Assembly (NCBI GenBank): GCA_028280145.1
Contig: JANQMM010000046.1
Coordinates: 1-15,269, forward strand
Source of the DNA: Minisyncoccota bacterium
GTDB lineage: Bacteria > Patescibacteriota > Minisyncoccia > Phycocordibacterales > JACZSL01
DNA: 15,269 nucleotides
Direction: 5' to 3'
The notes under the pieces are model-generated. The model did no database searches, was not told the origin of the DNA, and saw only the letters and a list, made by a program, of their open reading frames with translations. Below, in pieces: positions 7,166-13,371 of this stretch; the stretch's first letter is position 1, and every line of letters begins with the position of its first letter. Made by a program: the position numbers and the translations under genes.

Positions 7166-7402
7166 TTAAGTGGGACATATATCAAGTCTATATAGAGTGC
7201 AGTGGTGACTTCGGAGTTCCCTCAGAACACCCGCCCCTTTGCAAGGGTGCGGGTGTTCTGAGGGAAGAAATGACACATACAGCTCAGACAACGTTTCGAG
7301 GTAGGCGACGGCTTCGTCTTCGGACAACGAAAAATCGTACTTCCGGTGAAAGTACGAAATAGTTTTTTGTATTAATTTGTCTGAGAGACTCGATTTGTCC
7401 AT
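7166..7402 (-). CDS. Small element-encoded protein, unknown function
   Basis: A 78-residue protein. Residues about 1-46 (SDKLIQKTISYFHRKYDF and then EDEAVAYLETLSELYVSF) look like a compact helical domain of a kind I associate with small genes beside integrases in this group; this is a recollection, not a match. From about residue 47 the reading frame runs through the large hairpin at 7217-7266, giving an unusual Pro/Cys/Gly-rich tail. The stop is six bases before the rep start, which supports co-transcription with rep and the recombinase. ATG at 7402 was chosen because the helical similarity begins just after it; its A is the last base of an inverted repeat. A longer form is possible because the frame is open to about 7456. 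Confidence 0.55.
   Translation of the reverse strand: MDKSSLSDKLIQKTISYFHRKYDFSLSEDEAVAYLETLSELYVSFLPSEHPHPCKGAGVLRELRSHHCTLYRLDICPT
7217..7266. repeat. Near-perfect 50-nt hairpin, candidate replication origin
   Basis: Perfect 18-nt arms (7217-7234 and 7249-7266; arm TTCCCTCAGAACACCCGC) enclose a second stem CCCTT/AAGGG with loop TGC; a single T at 7248 is bulged. The whole folds into one 23-bp hairpin. It lies about 60 bases upstream of the rep coding start. Rolling-circle initiators commonly nick at a hairpin beside or inside their gene, so an origin is likely. No T tract follows on either strand, which argues against an ordinary terminator. A REP-like mobile palindrome is another possibility. 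Confidence 0.7.
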
Positions 7403-7418
7403 GTACCGATACGGTACA
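7402..7418. promoter_or_regulatory. Inverted repeat at the start of the element operon
   Basis: TGTACCG (7402-7408) and CGGTACA (7412-7418) form a perfect 7-bp repeat around ATA. On the minus strand it ends on the A of the chosen ATG of the first element gene. It could be an operator for a regulator of the element or an mRNA hairpin masking the start. No partner regulator is encoded in the element. Confidence 0.4.
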
Positions 7419-7680
7419 AGTACTGAAAGACACAAATACGAAAAATGACCACTCAAATTAGAGCTTTTCGTAATGTGTTACCTTCCAGCGGATAAATCGG
7501 TGGGGTGAACCCTGGCCGTATACACAACTAGATATACATCGACAACTTTAGGTGGTGTGAGGAATCGGACCTCTCCTGTCTTCTGTAGTGACGTAATTGA
7601 TAACTAGATATGTGACTGACAAGGTACTTGTGCTTATTAATACTGCCGTATTGGTCTTAAAGTTTCAAATATTGATCTTC
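7419..7680. other. Non-coding stretch between element and AbiEii-type gene
   Basis: No convincing gene is seen on either strand. It contains a direct repeat AACTAGATAT (7526-7535 and 7602-7611, 76 bases apart) and GAGG-AATCGGA-CCTC (7560-7574) resembling a tRNA T-arm read on the minus strand. The right end of the integrated element probably falls here, but no copy of the tRNA-Gln end marks it. Confidence 0.4.
7526..7611. repeat. Pair of 10-bp direct repeats
   Basis: AACTAGATAT occurs at 7526-7535 and again at 7602-7611. Both copies lie upstream of the AbiEii-type gene, so they could be protein-binding sites or remnants of recombination. A 10-bp AT-rich match at this distance could be chance. 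Confidence 0.35.
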
Positions 7681-7708
7681 TTGATTATTGTGGTGTTGTA
7701 CGTATACT
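7681..7708 (+). promoter_or_regulatory. Promoter of the AbiEii-WYL gene, leaderless type
   Basis: TTGATT at 7681-7686 and TATACT at 7703-7708 are 16 bases apart, a good -35/-10 pair. The -10 ends seven bases before the ATG at 7716, and no Shine-Dalgarno site is present. Confidence 0.65.
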
Positions 7709-7715
7709 GCAACTG

Positions 7716-8879
7716 ATGGCGTTTGATAAGAAAGAAATAAACAAAAAAGCAGAAGAATTCAACCTTAATCCACCAGACGTTGAAAAAGACTACATACAGA
7801 GCTGGATAATTAAAGAAATAGCTTCTGATCCAGTTCTATCTCACCAATTGACATTGAAAGGAAGTGGAGCGCTAAGAAAGTTGTATCATTCCGATACGCG
7901 TTTTGCGCATGATCTAGACTTTTCTTCACACACCCACATTGAAAAAGAGTTACTACACGAAAGACTAAAAGAAATCAGTAAAGCAGTTCAAGCGCAGACT
8001 GGAGTAAGGATAACCAAAGATATCAAAGTCGGAGATAAAAATCTACCAGAAGTAATGAACGTTGACGCGCTAGAGGCAAGAATTTACTTTGAAGGATTGT
8101 ATGCGGACGGAAAGTTAGACCTCAAGACTCAAGTTGATGTAACAAGAGGAGAGCACTTTGTGTTGCCACCACAAAACCTAGAATTGATTCATCCTTATTC
8201 TGATTTCGCTCAATTTACTAGTACGCAAATTAGAGCTCAAAGGATAGAGGAAATAATTGCCACAAAATTCATCACATTGATTCATAGGCATAAGCCAGGT
8301 GATCTATGGGACTTGGTTTACAGTACTTTCGTAGCAAATCCCGAATCTTTGAATCGAGGTCAAATTGTCCGTGCTTTAATTGCAAAGACAAATTTTGGGA
8401 ATTCTATAGAAGATGTAAAACAGTATTTTATGAGATTGCCAATCAAAGAAAAGTACGCGAAGACCTGGGGTGGGATATTAGTTCCGGCACGCGTAGCAAT
8501 GAAATTTGATGATGTGCTCAATATATTTACAAGATCAATTTCTAGTTTCTTCGACGAATTTAGAACTCAAGCGAGCGGATTCTTCGGTGGAATAAAGGGG
8601 AATTTTTCAAATACATTCAGAGAAGACATCATTAGTTCAGGAAGACAGCATAAGCTCATTAAGATGACGTATTCCGACAAAGAAAGATTGATTGAGCCTT
8701 ATAGGCTGGAATTTTACACACCAGAGCAAGACGGCGTTACGAAAGAGTACTTTTGGGGATATGACAGATCAGGAGGCACAAGTGATACTAAAAATATTAA
8801 AAGGTTCTTTTGCCACAAGATCCAAAAAGTTGAAACCACAAATGAAAATTTTGATCCTCAATGGGAAATTGAATTATAA
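7716..8879 (+). CDS. AbiEii-type nucleotidyltransferase with C-terminal WYL-like domain
   Basis: A 387-residue protein. The N-terminal about 200 residues match the AbiEii/AbiGii toxin family: the EKDYIQSWII opening (23-32), GSGALRKLY (49-57) in place of the usual GGT/GGS motif, the metal-binding pair Asp66/Asp68 in HDLDFS, and a late RIEEIIATK...DLWDLVY block with Lys184, Asp196 and Asp199. Known AbiEii toxins transfer nucleotides to tRNA and block translation. The middle (about 205-305) is unassigned. The last 75 residues (from about His312: KLIKMTYSD, RLIEPYRLEFY, EYFWGYD at 344-350, KRFFCHKI) resemble a WYL domain, a ligand- or nucleic-acid-sensing module common in phage-defence regulators. 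No AbiEi-like antitoxin gene is adjacent. I infer a self-regulated toxin or defence effector; the WYL call rests on pattern only. Confidence 0.8.
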   Translation: MAFDKKEINKKAEEFNLNPPDVEKDYIQSWIIKEIASDPVLSHQLTLKGSGALRKLYHSDTRFAHDLDFSSHTHIEKELLHERLKEISKAVQAQTGVRITKDIKVGDKNLPEVMNVDALEARIYFEGLYADGKLDLKTQVDVTRGEHFVLPPQNLELIHPYSDFAQFTSTQIRAQRIEEIIATKFITLIHRHKPGDLWDLVYSTFVANPESLNRGQIVRALIAKTNFGNSIEDVKQYFMRLPIKEKYAKTWGGILVPARVAMKFDDVLNIFTRSISSFFDEFRTQASGFFGGIKGNFSNTFREDIISSGRQHKLIKMTYSDKERLIEPYRLEFYTPEQDGVTKEYFWGYDRSGGTSDTKNIKRFFCHKIQKVETTNENFDPQWEIEL

Positions 8880-8882
8880 CTT

Positions 8883-8891
8883 TGATATACT
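8883..8891 (+). promoter_or_regulatory. Extended -10 promoter, leaderless type
   Basis: TGA plus TATACT (8886-8891) ends six bases before the ATG at 8898. It begins only four bases after the stop of the AbiEii-WYL gene, so the downstream gene may have its own transcript and also receive read-through. Confidence 0.6.
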
Positions 8892-8897
8892 GCATTT

Positions 8898-9317
8898 ATG
8901 AAATCAATAATTATTTGCGGATCGATATCTGCGTCCGACAAAATTTTGGACATTCAAAAGGAATTAGAGGAAGCGGGTTTCTCTGTTGAGATACCTGCTG
9001 GCGTGAAGAAATACAGAGATAATAACTTCACTCATGTCTCTGAGCAGGAGATGGCTAGAGACAAAAAAGAAAACGATCTTATCAAAAAGTATTACGAACT
9101 TATAAAGGACTTTGACATTACTCTTGTGGTGAACGAAGAGAAAAAAGGAATCCCAGGGTATATCGGTGGTAACACATTCTTAGAAATGGGGTTTGCTCAT
9201 GTGCTAGGAAAGCCAATTTACCTGTTAAATCAATTACCAGAGATTGGTTATCGGGACGAACTAGATGCCATGAGTCCGATCGTTATAGATGGCGATCTAT
9301 CGAAAATTAGCAGTTAG
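8898..9317 (+). CDS. Nucleoside 2-deoxyribosyltransferase-like protein
   Basis: A 139-residue single-domain protein with a Rossmann-like pattern: IIICGSIS at the N terminus, a long charged helix region, DFDITLVVNEEKKGI from Asp71, and GGNTFLEMGFAHVLGKPIYLL around Glu96. The last block is the hallmark of nucleoside deoxyribosyltransferase-like (DRHyd) enzymes, where the glutamate in the E-[IM]-G-x-A helix is the nucleophile that breaks the N-glycosidic bond of nucleosides or nucleotides. The substrate cannot be read from sequence. It lies 18 bases downstream of the AbiEii-WYL gene on the same strand. Related folds occur both in nucleotide salvage and in nucleotide-based immunity, so a housekeeping role is equally possible. 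Confidence 0.7.
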   Translation: MKSIIICGSISASDKILDIQKELEEAGFSVEIPAGVKKYRDNNFTHVSEQEMARDKKENDLIKKYYELIKDFDITLVVNEEKKGIPGYIGGNTFLEMGFAHVLGKPIYLLNQLPEIGYRDELDAMSPIVIDGDLSKISS

Positions 9318-9413
9318 CGAAGTTCCAACATCGTCCCATACAGCCAGCAATCGTGAAAATCATCTAACTTGGGGTGGTTTTTGTGCTGTGTATTCAGCAA
9401 CTCAAATTTTAGA

Positions 9414-9419
9414 TAAAAT
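9414..9419 (+). promoter_or_regulatory. -10-like hexamer, leaderless type
   Basis: TAAAAT ends seven bases before the ATG at 9427. It lacks an extended TGN and a clear -35, so it is weaker than its neighbours and is supported mainly by placement. Confidence 0.4.
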
Positions 9420-9426
9420 AGATACC

Positions 9427-10578
9427 ATGAAAGTAATAAGTGGATTTGTGATTTCCATTCTTGCAGTTGTCTCGTTGCTGTGGATTTTCTCTGACAACAT
9501 TTGGGATAGAACACCTAACGGCATCGCACAGAGTGGCGAGGAATACATGAGTGTTGTAGGTAACGCCCAGCAAGCAATTGGTTTTGTGATAGAGGCGGCG
9601 GATGACCCATTTGGGTTTGATCCTGTGGTATTTCATACATTGAGTGCAATCAACGAAACAGGTTTTGAAGTAACTGATATTGAGGGCAGGTTTGCAAACT
9701 TTGGTGTCATGCGGCAGATAGATGAAGTTCGTTCAGAACGGGTAATTGAAGAACGAGCAGTGTTACTTCGTGAAATTGGTGGGGGTGGACATGCAGAAGT
9801 AAATCGGAAGACGAGTGAAGTGGTTGCGCTACACCGAACCTCAAAAAATGCTGGAGATGAGCTCACTGAAGTTGAACTTGAAGCAAAGGTGCGAGCATTT
9901 CTCGGACATGTGTATCCGAACTTTCCACTGATTGAACCATCTCTCATGTTCGATCCGGGCATGAAAGGCGCGCGACTTAATAGTGGTAATTACTTTTTTA
10001 GATGGAATGATACAAGTCTAACTCTTCCTGACGGGTTAGTTATGGATATCCCACCATTTCTGCAAGTTGGTATCACGGCAACGGGCTACATCTTCAGTTA
10101 CGAGAATACATTGCCACTCTATCAAAGTGCCCGTGCATTTTTACAAACTGATTTACCGATACCGGACGGATGGTACGCACATACATTAGGAGATAACAGC
10201 ATCATACTGACACGATCTGAGGTTTTGCCTGACGTTGGCGCTACTGAAGGATACGCATACGGAGAGCAGATACATATTTCAAAAGGTGTATTTGATGGCA
10301 ATATTGAGCAACTCGAAGATTGGTACTATCTTCGGTGGGCATTTGAAGATGCTGACCATTTGATACGAGACAGGGAACGAGTGCAGATTCGTGGTTTTGA
10401 TGCGTTACGCATTGAGAGCGATGCGGCAGGAGCAAGCGGTGGTGTACTACGTTACTTTATTTTCACAGGCGATCAGTTCCACACACTTTCACTCTATCCA
10501 TTTGACACTTCAAAGCATGTCGCAGAGTTTGAGGAGTTCGTGCAGAAGTACGCAGGAAAAATGGGGACAGAATCATAG
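9427..10578 (+). CDS. Membrane-anchored extracytoplasmic protein, unknown function
   Basis: A 383-residue protein of no family I can name. One hydrophobic segment at about residues 3-20 (ISGFVISILAVVSLLWIF) serves as an uncleaved anchor or signal peptide, with the remaining about 360 residues outside the cytoplasm. There is no lipobox cysteine. Cysteine appears absent, aromatic and acidic residues are frequent, and the C-terminal third (from about IILTRSE to the end) has a mixed alpha/beta pattern that may be a separate domain. ATG at 9427 was chosen because it directly precedes the anchor and sits seven bases after a -10-like hexamer; the frame is open upstream to 9289, but that extension overlaps the previous gene. 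Confidence 0.65.
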   Translation: MKVISGFVISILAVVSLLWIFSDNIWDRTPNGIAQSGEEYMSVVGNAQQAIGFVIEAADDPFGFDPVVFHTLSAINETGFEVTDIEGRFANFGVMRQIDEVRSERVIEERAVLLREIGGGGHAEVNRKTSEVVALHRTSKNAGDELTEVELEAKVRAFLGHVYPNFPLIEPSLMFDPGMKGARLNSGNYFFRWNDTSLTLPDGLVMDIPPFLQVGITATGYIFSYENTLPLYQSARAFLQTDLPIPDGWYAHTLGDNSIILTRSEVLPDVGATEGYAYGEQIHISKGVFDGNIEQLEDWYYLRWAFEDADHLIRDRERVQIRGFDALRIESDAAGASGGVLRYFIFTGDQFHTLSLYPFDTSKHVAEFEEFVQKYAGKMGTES

Positions 10579-10626
10579 TTTCGCTACTGAGCAAGGGTAA
10601 CAACCCTTTGTCTGTGGTGTGAGGTA

Positions 10627-10635
10627 TGAAATACT
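10627..10635 (+). promoter_or_regulatory. Extended -10 promoter, leaderless type
   Basis: TGA plus AATACT (10630-10635) ends six bases before the ATG at 10642. A second, better hexamer TATACT (10635-10640) ends one base before the ATG and would start transcription inside the gene, so the first is preferred. Confidence 0.45.
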
Positions 10636-10641
10636 ATACTC

Positions 10642-11553
10642 ATGAGTTTTGAAAAACCAGATCTTTCTCTGCACGAAGAGCTCCCGGAAGACAGACCATT
10701 ACGTATTCGAAATGTTTCGAGGTTAGACAAAAAAGTCGCGGAAGGAGTAGAAGAATATATTAGAAACATCACCAGGGAACTAAGAAAAGCTTTTGAATCT
10801 GAAGCTGTTTCGATTGACGAAGCTTTGGGAGAAGGAGCTCAAGAAAGATTTATTAAACTTCAGGAATGGATTGTTGAAGATTTTGAAGAAGTTGGGTTTC
10901 CGGAAATCAAGCTTCCTCCTATTCACTTCATGCCGGAGGCTGATGAGAGCGGGGAATCTTCGGGCTTTGCAACTACAGTCGGAAATATCAAAGTATTTAA
11001 TACTGAAACTCCTGACAAAGACATAAAACAGCTTGAAGTCTTAAAAATTGTTGCTCACGAGATTTACCATGGCTTGGCTCAGACTAGTATTGATGTCTCT
11101 GTGTCAATAGAGGAGGATGAAGAAAAGAACTCACAGGAAAAAATAAACGTGTATACACGACATGGAGCGTCCTATGATCAAAGTCCGGGTGAGAGTAAGC
11201 GGTATGCGTTCGAGGAGGGGTTGGCTACAGTTTTTGAGGGAAAAATGTTGAGGAAATTAGAGACCTTATTTCCTGAAGGAACAGTACTAAAGAAAGCAGA
11301 AGAACAACCTCGAGAGGAGTTGCTTCAATACTATGATGATTCTCGAGAACTTGCGCAGTACGTTGCTTCTGAAATTGATAATTTCAGATTTCTTGTTGAG
11401 CAAGCAAGACTCGAAAATAAGACTTTGCCACTTGCTCGTGCTGTCGAAAAGCGATTTGGGAAAGGTGCGTATCGTCGATTAACCGCAGCTGAGATAGAGG
11501 AAGCCGCTGATGTTCTGAATGAATTCCAGCAAGCTCAACCGGCAACAGATTAA
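10642..11553 (+). CDS. HExxH zinc metallopeptidase-like protein
   Basis: A 303-residue soluble protein without signal peptide or membrane segment. His139-Glu140-Ile-Tyr-His143 in VAHEIYHGLA is a zinc-binding HExxH helix, and YAFEEGLATVFE at 188-199 supplies a third ligand (Glu191 or Glu192) about 48 residues later, as in gluzincin-type peptidases. The first 110 residues are highly charged and probably helical; the last 70 are also helical. I cannot place it in a named peptidase family, and its substrate is unknown. Being cytoplasmic, it would act on intracellular proteins or be a pseudo-enzyme. It is convergent with the TrmB-like regulator; no clear terminator hairpin is seen in the 152 bases between them. 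Confidence 0.7.
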   Translation: MSFEKPDLSLHEELPEDRPLRIRNVSRLDKKVAEGVEEYIRNITRELRKAFESEAVSIDEALGEGAQERFIKLQEWIVEDFEEVGFPEIKLPPIHFMPEADESGESSGFATTVGNIKVFNTETPDKDIKQLEVLKIVAHEIYHGLAQTSIDVSVSIEEDEEKNSQEKINVYTRHGASYDQSPGESKRYAFEEGLATVFEGKMLRKLETLFPEGTVLKKAEEQPREELLQYYDDSRELAQYVASEIDNFRFLVEQARLENKTLPLARAVEKRFGKGAYRRLTAAEIEEAADVLNEFQQAQPATD

Positions 11554-11705
11554 TCTCTCGCTAAGTGAAGCAATCATAAAATCACCAATTCATATTCCGT
11601 TTTCTCTCAACAGGAAGAGTTCTTTATTTCGCTGATTTCCGGCCTTGGTTGAAGAAGATTGGTCAGTGTTAGCTTTACAGGTATCGTTCTGTGAAGTGGC
11701 AGGAA

Positions 11706-12482
11706 CTATTTTCCAACTGACCAAAGTACATCGAAATATGCCCTCATGGCTTTTCTAACGTCTTTGTTTTCAATAAGGATGTGCATACTCGGGGAAATCT
11801 TAAACATGCTTATCAGCACTGCATTTTGCCAGATTTGTATTTGGAGCGGTGAAGACTCCTCTGTTTCTACATAGCGATATTTTCTCTTTAGTGTTGCTGG
11901 TTGTCCTGCAAAATATTCGCGGTTATTGTATTCGACTTCACCTCTATAATCTGAAAAGCAAGAAAGCTGAAAGCCGATCTCTTTTTCTATACGAAGCTTT
12001 TCAAATGCATTAAGTTTCCGTGATCCAGTCATTGCTTCACGCCACGCCTTTGGTTGGGTGCTTAATACATATATTGTTTCTCTCTCCGGCTGTAATTTAA
12101 GTAGTTTTATTTGTAGCAAAGCGAAAGAGTGATCATTACTCACAATCTGAACCTGCGGCTCATTCTTTGCCGCTTCCACCTCAAGTAGTGGTTTTAGAAT
12201 TGAATCAAAGTTTTCTTTTGAACGCTCAAGCGCTTCTTGTAATGCTGCTATAGGAATTGCTTCTGCGCGACGATTTCTCCCTGCTCGTGTAATTTTTACT
12301 ACACCTTTTCCCTCCATTTTTTTAAGTTCGCGCTGTATTGTTTCGCGATGCAATTTTGTTTCTTTACTAAGCCGCTCTGCTCCCATTGCACCAGAACGAA
12401 GCAGGGTGAGGTAGATGTGAGCCTGACGGGGATTGCTAAAAAGCTGTTTGTTTTTTGATAGTGAAAACGCTAGTTCGTCCAT
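11706..12482 (-). CDS. TrmB-like winged-helix transcriptional regulator
   Basis: A 258-residue protein. Residues about 8-85 fit the TrmB winged helix-turn-helix: NPRQAHIYLTLLRSGAMGAERLSKETKLHRETIQRELKKMEGKGVVKITRAG, ending in the usual RRAEAIP strand. A helical linker (about 87-115) follows, then a C-terminal sensor region of about 140 residues with beta-strand pairs (QVQIVSND, ETIYVLST, IQIWQNAVLISMF), similar in outline to the effector domain of TrmB proteins. TrmB regulators commonly bind sugars, but the ligand here is unknown. ATG at 12482 was chosen over a longer frame reaching 12737 because a consensus promoter ends six bases upstream and the longer form would overlap the divergent gene. 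It probably regulates itself and the divergent gene through the repeat at 12498-12517. Confidence 0.8.
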   Translation of the reverse strand: MDELAFSLSKNKQLFSNPRQAHIYLTLLRSGAMGAERLSKETKLHRETIQRELKKMEGKGVVKITRAGRNRRAEAIPIAALQEALERSKENFDSILKPLLEVEAAKNEPQVQIVSNDHSFALLQIKLLKLQPERETIYVLSTQPKAWREAMTGSRKLNAFEKLRIEKEIGFQLSCFSDYRGEVEYNNREYFAGQPATLKRKYRYVETEESSPLQIQIWQNAVLISMFKISPSMHILIENKDVRKAMRAYFDVLWSVGK

Positions 12483-12488
12483 GCGATA

Positions 12489-12517
12489 TGTATAACATTG
12501 ACACAAAATCGTGTCAA
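12489..12517 (-). promoter_or_regulatory. Consensus promoter of the TrmB-like regulator
   Basis: On the minus strand TTGACA (12517-12512), a 17-base spacer and TATACA (12494-12489) preceded by TGT form the best sigma-70-type promoter in the window. The -10 ends six bases before the ATG at 12482, so the transcript would be leaderless. Confidence 0.8.
12498..12517. promoter_or_regulatory. Perfect inverted repeat, likely TrmB-like operator
   Basis: TTGACAC (12498-12504) and GTGTCAA (12511-12517) form a perfect 7-bp inverted repeat with a six-base spacer. It covers the -35 and part of the spacer of the regulator promoter, so binding would block it. It lies 31 bases upstream of the -10 of the divergent gene, where a bound protein could repress or activate. 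Confidence 0.65.
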
Positions 12518-12548
12518 AAATGGTATTTATTTCTGTAGTGGAATTTCG

Positions 12549-12554
12549 GATACT
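12549..12554 (+). promoter_or_regulatory. -10-like hexamer of the divergent gene
   Basis: GATACT ends six bases before the ATG at 12561. It has no TGN extension and no good -35, which would suit a promoter that needs an activator. Confidence 0.4.
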
Positions 12555-12560
12555 GCTCCA

Positions 12561-13199
12561 ATGCAAACAGAACATAAACCATTTCAGGAGTCGGACTTCG
12601 AAGTACACATTGTTGGTTATAAAGGCACCAACCTTGATGAAGTGCCAAAGCCATTTTTCACAAATCGTGTTGATGAATCGACCCAGGGCTTTGCGTGCAT
12701 CGCCACTGCAGAAACCGATAACCTTCCCGATGCACACAGGTATTTTGAACTAGCATCCGAATGGTCAGAAAAACAGCTTACTGTGCAACCAAAGTTTGGA
12801 GTGCATACTAAACTTGAAGCAGTGAAGAAGCAGGTGTGGGTTGATAAACCAGATTTGGTTTCACTTCCCGCAAAAAGAAAGAAGAAGTTCAATATGGCTG
12901 AGAGCGCACTGGTTTCAGCATGGGACGTACATCTTGACGGCTTTTTTGATGAACAGTTTAAGAAAGCACTCCATAAAGACGGGTACATTATTCTCGACTA
13001 CCTTTCTTCAAACGGGGAGGAAATGGCAACGCTTACCATGCACTTTTTACGTCCCGAGGAGTGCGTTGAGGAGTTTAATCGAATTGTTACTGAGGCACAG
13101 AAATCAGGCGGCTTTGTGGGAAATATCTATTACGAAGACCCTCTTGCTTTTGCGGTATATGGTCCAACTATTCCACGTCCTGTCGTTTCTGCATCTTAA
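12561..13199 (+). CDS. Hypothetical protein divergent from the TrmB-like regulator
   Basis: A 212-residue soluble protein of no recognised family. No signal peptide, membrane segment or catalytic motif stands out. The middle holds a lysine-rich patch (about residues 107-112, KRKKKF), and the C-terminal half (GYIILDYLSSNGEEMATLTMHFLRPEECVEEFNRIV) reads as an alpha/beta fold. The start at 12561 was preferred to TTG at 12498, because the latter begins inside the inverted repeat and the -10-like hexamer ends six bases before 12561. Its divergent pairing with the regulator suggests it is the regulated target. Confidence 0.65.
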   Translation: MQTEHKPFQESDFEVHIVGYKGTNLDEVPKPFFTNRVDESTQGFACIATAETDNLPDAHRYFELASEWSEKQLTVQPKFGVHTKLEAVKKQVWVDKPDLVSLPAKRKKKFNMAESALVSAWDVHLDGFFDEQFKKALHKDGYIILDYLSSNGEEMATLTMHFLRPEECVEEFNRIVTEAQKSGGFVGNIYYEDPLAFAVYGPTIPRPVVSAS

Positions 13200-13356
13200 T
13201 TTTCTTTCAATCTTGTCCGTACAGGAGTAAATCAAGAGATGTCTCATTTTAGAGGGGGCTTGATTGCCTCTACAGAATCATATAAATCAAGGTTACACTC
13301 CTCTTAAGTGAGTTCTGCTTTCGTCTCATACAACCAGTCAAACATTTTCTGCAATT

Positions 13357-13365
13357 TGTTATACT
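13357..13365 (+). promoter_or_regulatory. Extended -10 promoter, leaderless type
   Basis: TGT plus TATACT (13360-13365) ends six bases before the ATG at 13372. No Shine-Dalgarno site lies between. Confidence 0.65.
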
Positions 13366-13371
13366 ATCGCA

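Noticed and set aside
7551..7625. A complete tRNA gene on the minus strand
   Set aside because: Only a T-arm-like piece fits; the T-loop lacks the conserved TTC, and no matching 5' acceptor strand or anticodon arm is found about 72 bases upstream.
8477..8492. TAGTTCCGGCACG as a second copy of the tRNA-Gln end (attR)
   Set aside because: It needs an inserted base, is short and lies inside the coding sequence of the AbiEii-WYL gene; most likely chance.
9289..9426. Upstream extension of the anchored protein gene to 9289
   Set aside because: It overlaps the end of the previous gene and puts a non-hydrophobic stretch before the membrane anchor; ATG 9427 has a -10-like hexamer at the usual distance.
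12483..12737. Longer start for the TrmB-like gene at 12737
   Set aside because: The extension crosses the regulator's own consensus promoter and the divergent coding sequence, and has no winged-helix similarity.
13242..13275. TAGAGG/CCTCTA hairpin after the 12561 gene as a terminator
   Set aside because: The stem is only six base pairs with an 11-base loop and no T tract follows.
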